A DNA stretch of 64,000 bases from Streptomyces sp. MST-110588 (lineage in GTDB: Bacteria > Actinomycetota > Actinomycetes > Streptomycetales > Streptomycetaceae), in contig NZ_CP074380.1 in assembly GCF_022695595.1 (NCBI RefSeq), positions 2,039,501-2,103,500 on the forward strand, written 5' to 3'. Numbering within the stretch: position 1 is the first letter of the stretch; every line of letters begins with the position of its first letter. The notes beneath the pieces are model-generated. The model was not told the DNA's origin and searched no databases. It saw only the letters and a list, made by a program, of their open reading frames with translations. Of this stretch, positions 62,640 to 64,000 are shown one piece after another. Made by a program: the position numbers and the translations under genes.

Positions 62640-62669
62640 AAACCCCCGGTCGCGGGCGGCCGGGGGTTT
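62640..62669 (-). terminator. ffh terminator
   Basis: AAACCCCCGG (62640-62649) and CCGGGGGTTT (62660-62669) form a perfect 10-bp stem with a 10-nt loop, ending in TTTGTTCTTCC on the transcribed strand. It is about 15 bp past the ffh stop. It is one of the few hairpins here with a U-rich tail, so intrinsic termination is likely. Confidence 0.88.
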
Positions 62670-62683
62670 GGAGGTAGGGGACG

Positions 62684-64000
62684 TCAGCCCATGAACTTCT
62701 TGAACTCCTCGGGGAGTTCGAAGTTCTGCGGGTCCTGGCCCTGCGGGAGCCCCAGGGGGTTGCCGGACTGGGCGGCCTCGCGGCGGGCGGCGGCGGCCTC
62801 CTCGTCGGCCTTGCGCTTCATCGGGTTACCGCTGCGCTGCTTGCCCTTGACCTTCTTCTGCTGCTTCTTCTTCTTGGCCGCGCCACCGCCCATGCCCGGG
62901 ATACCCGGCATGCCCGGCATCCCGCCGCCCTGGGCCACCTTCGACATCATCTTGCGGGCCTCGAAGAAGCGCTCGACCAGGTTCTTCACGGCGCTGACGT
63001 CGACGCCGGACCCCTTGGCGATACGGGCGCGCCGGGAGCCGTTGATGATGGTGGGGTCCTGGCGTTCGGCCGGGGTCATCGACTTGATGATCGCGGCCGT
63101 GCGGTCGACCTCGCGCTCGTCGAGGTTGTTGATCTGCTCCTTCATCTGCGCCATACCGGGCAGCATGCCGAGCAGCTTGGAGATGGAGCCCATCTTGCGG
63201 ACCTGCTCCATCTGGGCCAGGAAGTCATCGAGCGTGAAGTCCTTGCCCTTGCTGCTCGCCAGCTTGGAGGCCATCTTCTCGGCCTCTTGCTGGCTGAAGG
63301 TCTGCTCGGCCTTCTCGATCAGCGTGAGCACGTCGCCCATGCCGAGGATGCGGGACGCCATGCGGTCCGGGTGGAACGCGTCGAAGTCGTCCAGCTTCTC
63401 GCCGTTGGAGGCGAACATGATCTGCTTGCCGGTGACGTGCGCGATCGAGAGCGCGGCACCACCGCGGGCGTCACCGTCGAGCTTGGAGAGCACCACGCCG
63501 TCGAAGCCGACGCCGTCGCGGAACGCCTCGGCGGTGTTGACGGCGTCCTGGCCGATCATCGCGTCGACGACGAAGAGGACCTCGTCGGGCTTGACCGCGT
63601 CGCGGATGTCCGCGGCCTGCTGCATCAGTTCCTGGTCGATGCCCAGGCGGCCGGCGGTGTCGACGATGACGACGTCGTGCTGCTTGGCGCGGGCGTACTC
63701 GATCGAGTCCTGAGCGACCTTGACCGGGTCACCGACACCGTTGCCCGGTTCGGGGGCGTAGATGGCGACGTTCGCGCGCTCGGCGACCACCGAGAGCTGG
63801 TTGACGGCGTTGGGGCGCTGGAGGTCACAGGCGACGAGCAGCGGGGCGTGACCCTGCTGCTTGAGCCAGTGGCCGAGCTTTCCGGCGAGCGTGGTCTTAC
63901 CGGCACCCTGGAGACCGGCGAGCATGATGACGGTCGGCGGGGTCTTGGCGAAGCGCAGCCGGCGGGTCTCGCCACCAAGGATGCCCACGAGCTCATCGTT
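62684..64000 (-). CDS. ffh: signal recognition particle protein Ffh, 5' end outside window
   Basis: The C-terminal 438 residues of the SRP GTPase that targets membrane and secreted proteins to the translocon. G-domain motifs are G1 LAGLQGAGKTTLAGKLG, G3 VDTAGRLGIDQEL and G4 SKLDGDARGG, with GTGE-like closing LDDFDAFHPDRMASRILGMGDV. The Met-rich M-domain follows (KMASKLASSKGKDFTLDDFLAQMEQVRKMGSISKLLGMLPGM), ending in a Lys-rich tail. The frame stays open through base 64000, where the coding for the N-domain continues. Confidence 0.97.
   Translation of the reverse strand, partial: NDELVGILGGETRRLRFAKTPPTVIMLAGLQGAGKTTLAGKLGHWLKQQGHAPLLVACDLQRPNAVNQLSVVAERANVAIYAPEPGNGVGDPVKVAQDSIEYARAKQHDVVIVDTAGRLGIDQELMQQAADIRDAVKPDEVLFVVDAMIGQDAVNTAEAFRDGVGFDGVVLSKLDGDARGGAALSIAHVTGKQIMFASNGEKLDDFDAFHPDRMASRILGMGDVLTLIEKAEQTFSQQEAEKMASKLASSKGKDFTLDDFLAQMEQVRKMGSISKLLGMLPGMAQMKEQINNLDEREVDRTAAIIKSMTPAERQDPTIINGSRRARIAKGSGVDVSAVKNLVERFFEARKMMSKVAQGGGMPGMPGIPGMGGGAAKKKKQQKKVKGKQRSGNPMKRKADEEAAAARREAAQSGNPLGLPQGQDPQNFELPEEFKKFMG

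Overview
The window is chromosomal DNA from a Streptomyces-type actinomycete. The evidence is very high G+C with GTG/TTG starts and strong G/C third-position bias, the sporulation sigma factor whiG, a run of four type I signal peptidases, an actinobacterial DUF2469 gene, Tat-type lipoprotein signals, and a gene order that I recall as resembling the S. coelicolor segment from about ffh to about gabT/gabD. No tRNA, rRNA, CRISPR array, prophage or biosynthetic cluster was seen.

Layout, left to right. 1-5.1 kb: partial acyl-CoA dehydrogenase, GNAT acetyltransferase, a frameshifted aldehyde dehydrogenase and its PucR-type regulator. 5.2-10.8 kb: orphan PIN-domain protein, a VirD4/TraD-like membrane ATPase, GABA aminotransferase (gabT) and a PAP2 phosphatase. 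10.8-12.7 kb: a LuxR-type regulator and a conserved hypothetical. 13-18.8 kb: polyamine locus potDABC plus a PuuB-like FAD oxidoreductase, followed by the corpse of an aldehyde dehydrogenase at 19 kb. 19.5-22.4 kb: NADAR protein, DUF4190 membrane protein and an aminodeoxyfutalosine/adenosine deaminase. 22.5-26 kb: PuuC-like aldehyde dehydrogenase divergent from an Lrp regulator and a putrescine aminotransferase. 26.3-33.6 kb: an ABC pair whose ATPase has lost most catalytic motifs, an IS982-type transposase remnant, a DUF2268 protease behind a MerR-type promoter, RidA/MarR/LOG genes and a DMT-like membrane protein. 33.7-37.8 kb: thiamine transporter thiBPQ under a TPP riboswitch. 37.9-43.7 kb: housekeeping rlmN, cdsA, frr, pyrH, tsf, rpsB. 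44-64 kb: M23 peptidase, TetR, whiG, dprA, comM/yifB, yraN, DUF2469, NUDIX, sipZ-Y-X-W, rplS, trmD, rimM, khpA, rpsP, a SprT-like protein, a methyltransferase and the start-truncated ffh.

The left half makes a coherent polyamine/GABA pathway. PotABCD imports putrescine or spermidine. The aminotransferase or the PuuB-like oxidase oxidises it, the PuuC-like dehydrogenase makes GABA, GabT makes succinate semialdehyde, and the first aldehyde dehydrogenase could send that to succinate. Lrp and PucR regulators sit at the two ends.

Two global oddities stand out. First, five genes that should be intact (aldehyde dehydrogenase, PAP2, potA, sipZ, trmD) each carry what looks like a one-base indel at a G/C run, which points to assembly error rather than decay. 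Second, short imperfect tandem repeats (9 to 36 bp) recur in intergenic DNA and in disordered protein linkers at more than ten places. I found no convincing wholly new multi-gene system. The best leads are the degenerate ABC ATPase, the MerR-type promoter without a local regulator, and the repeat phenomenon.
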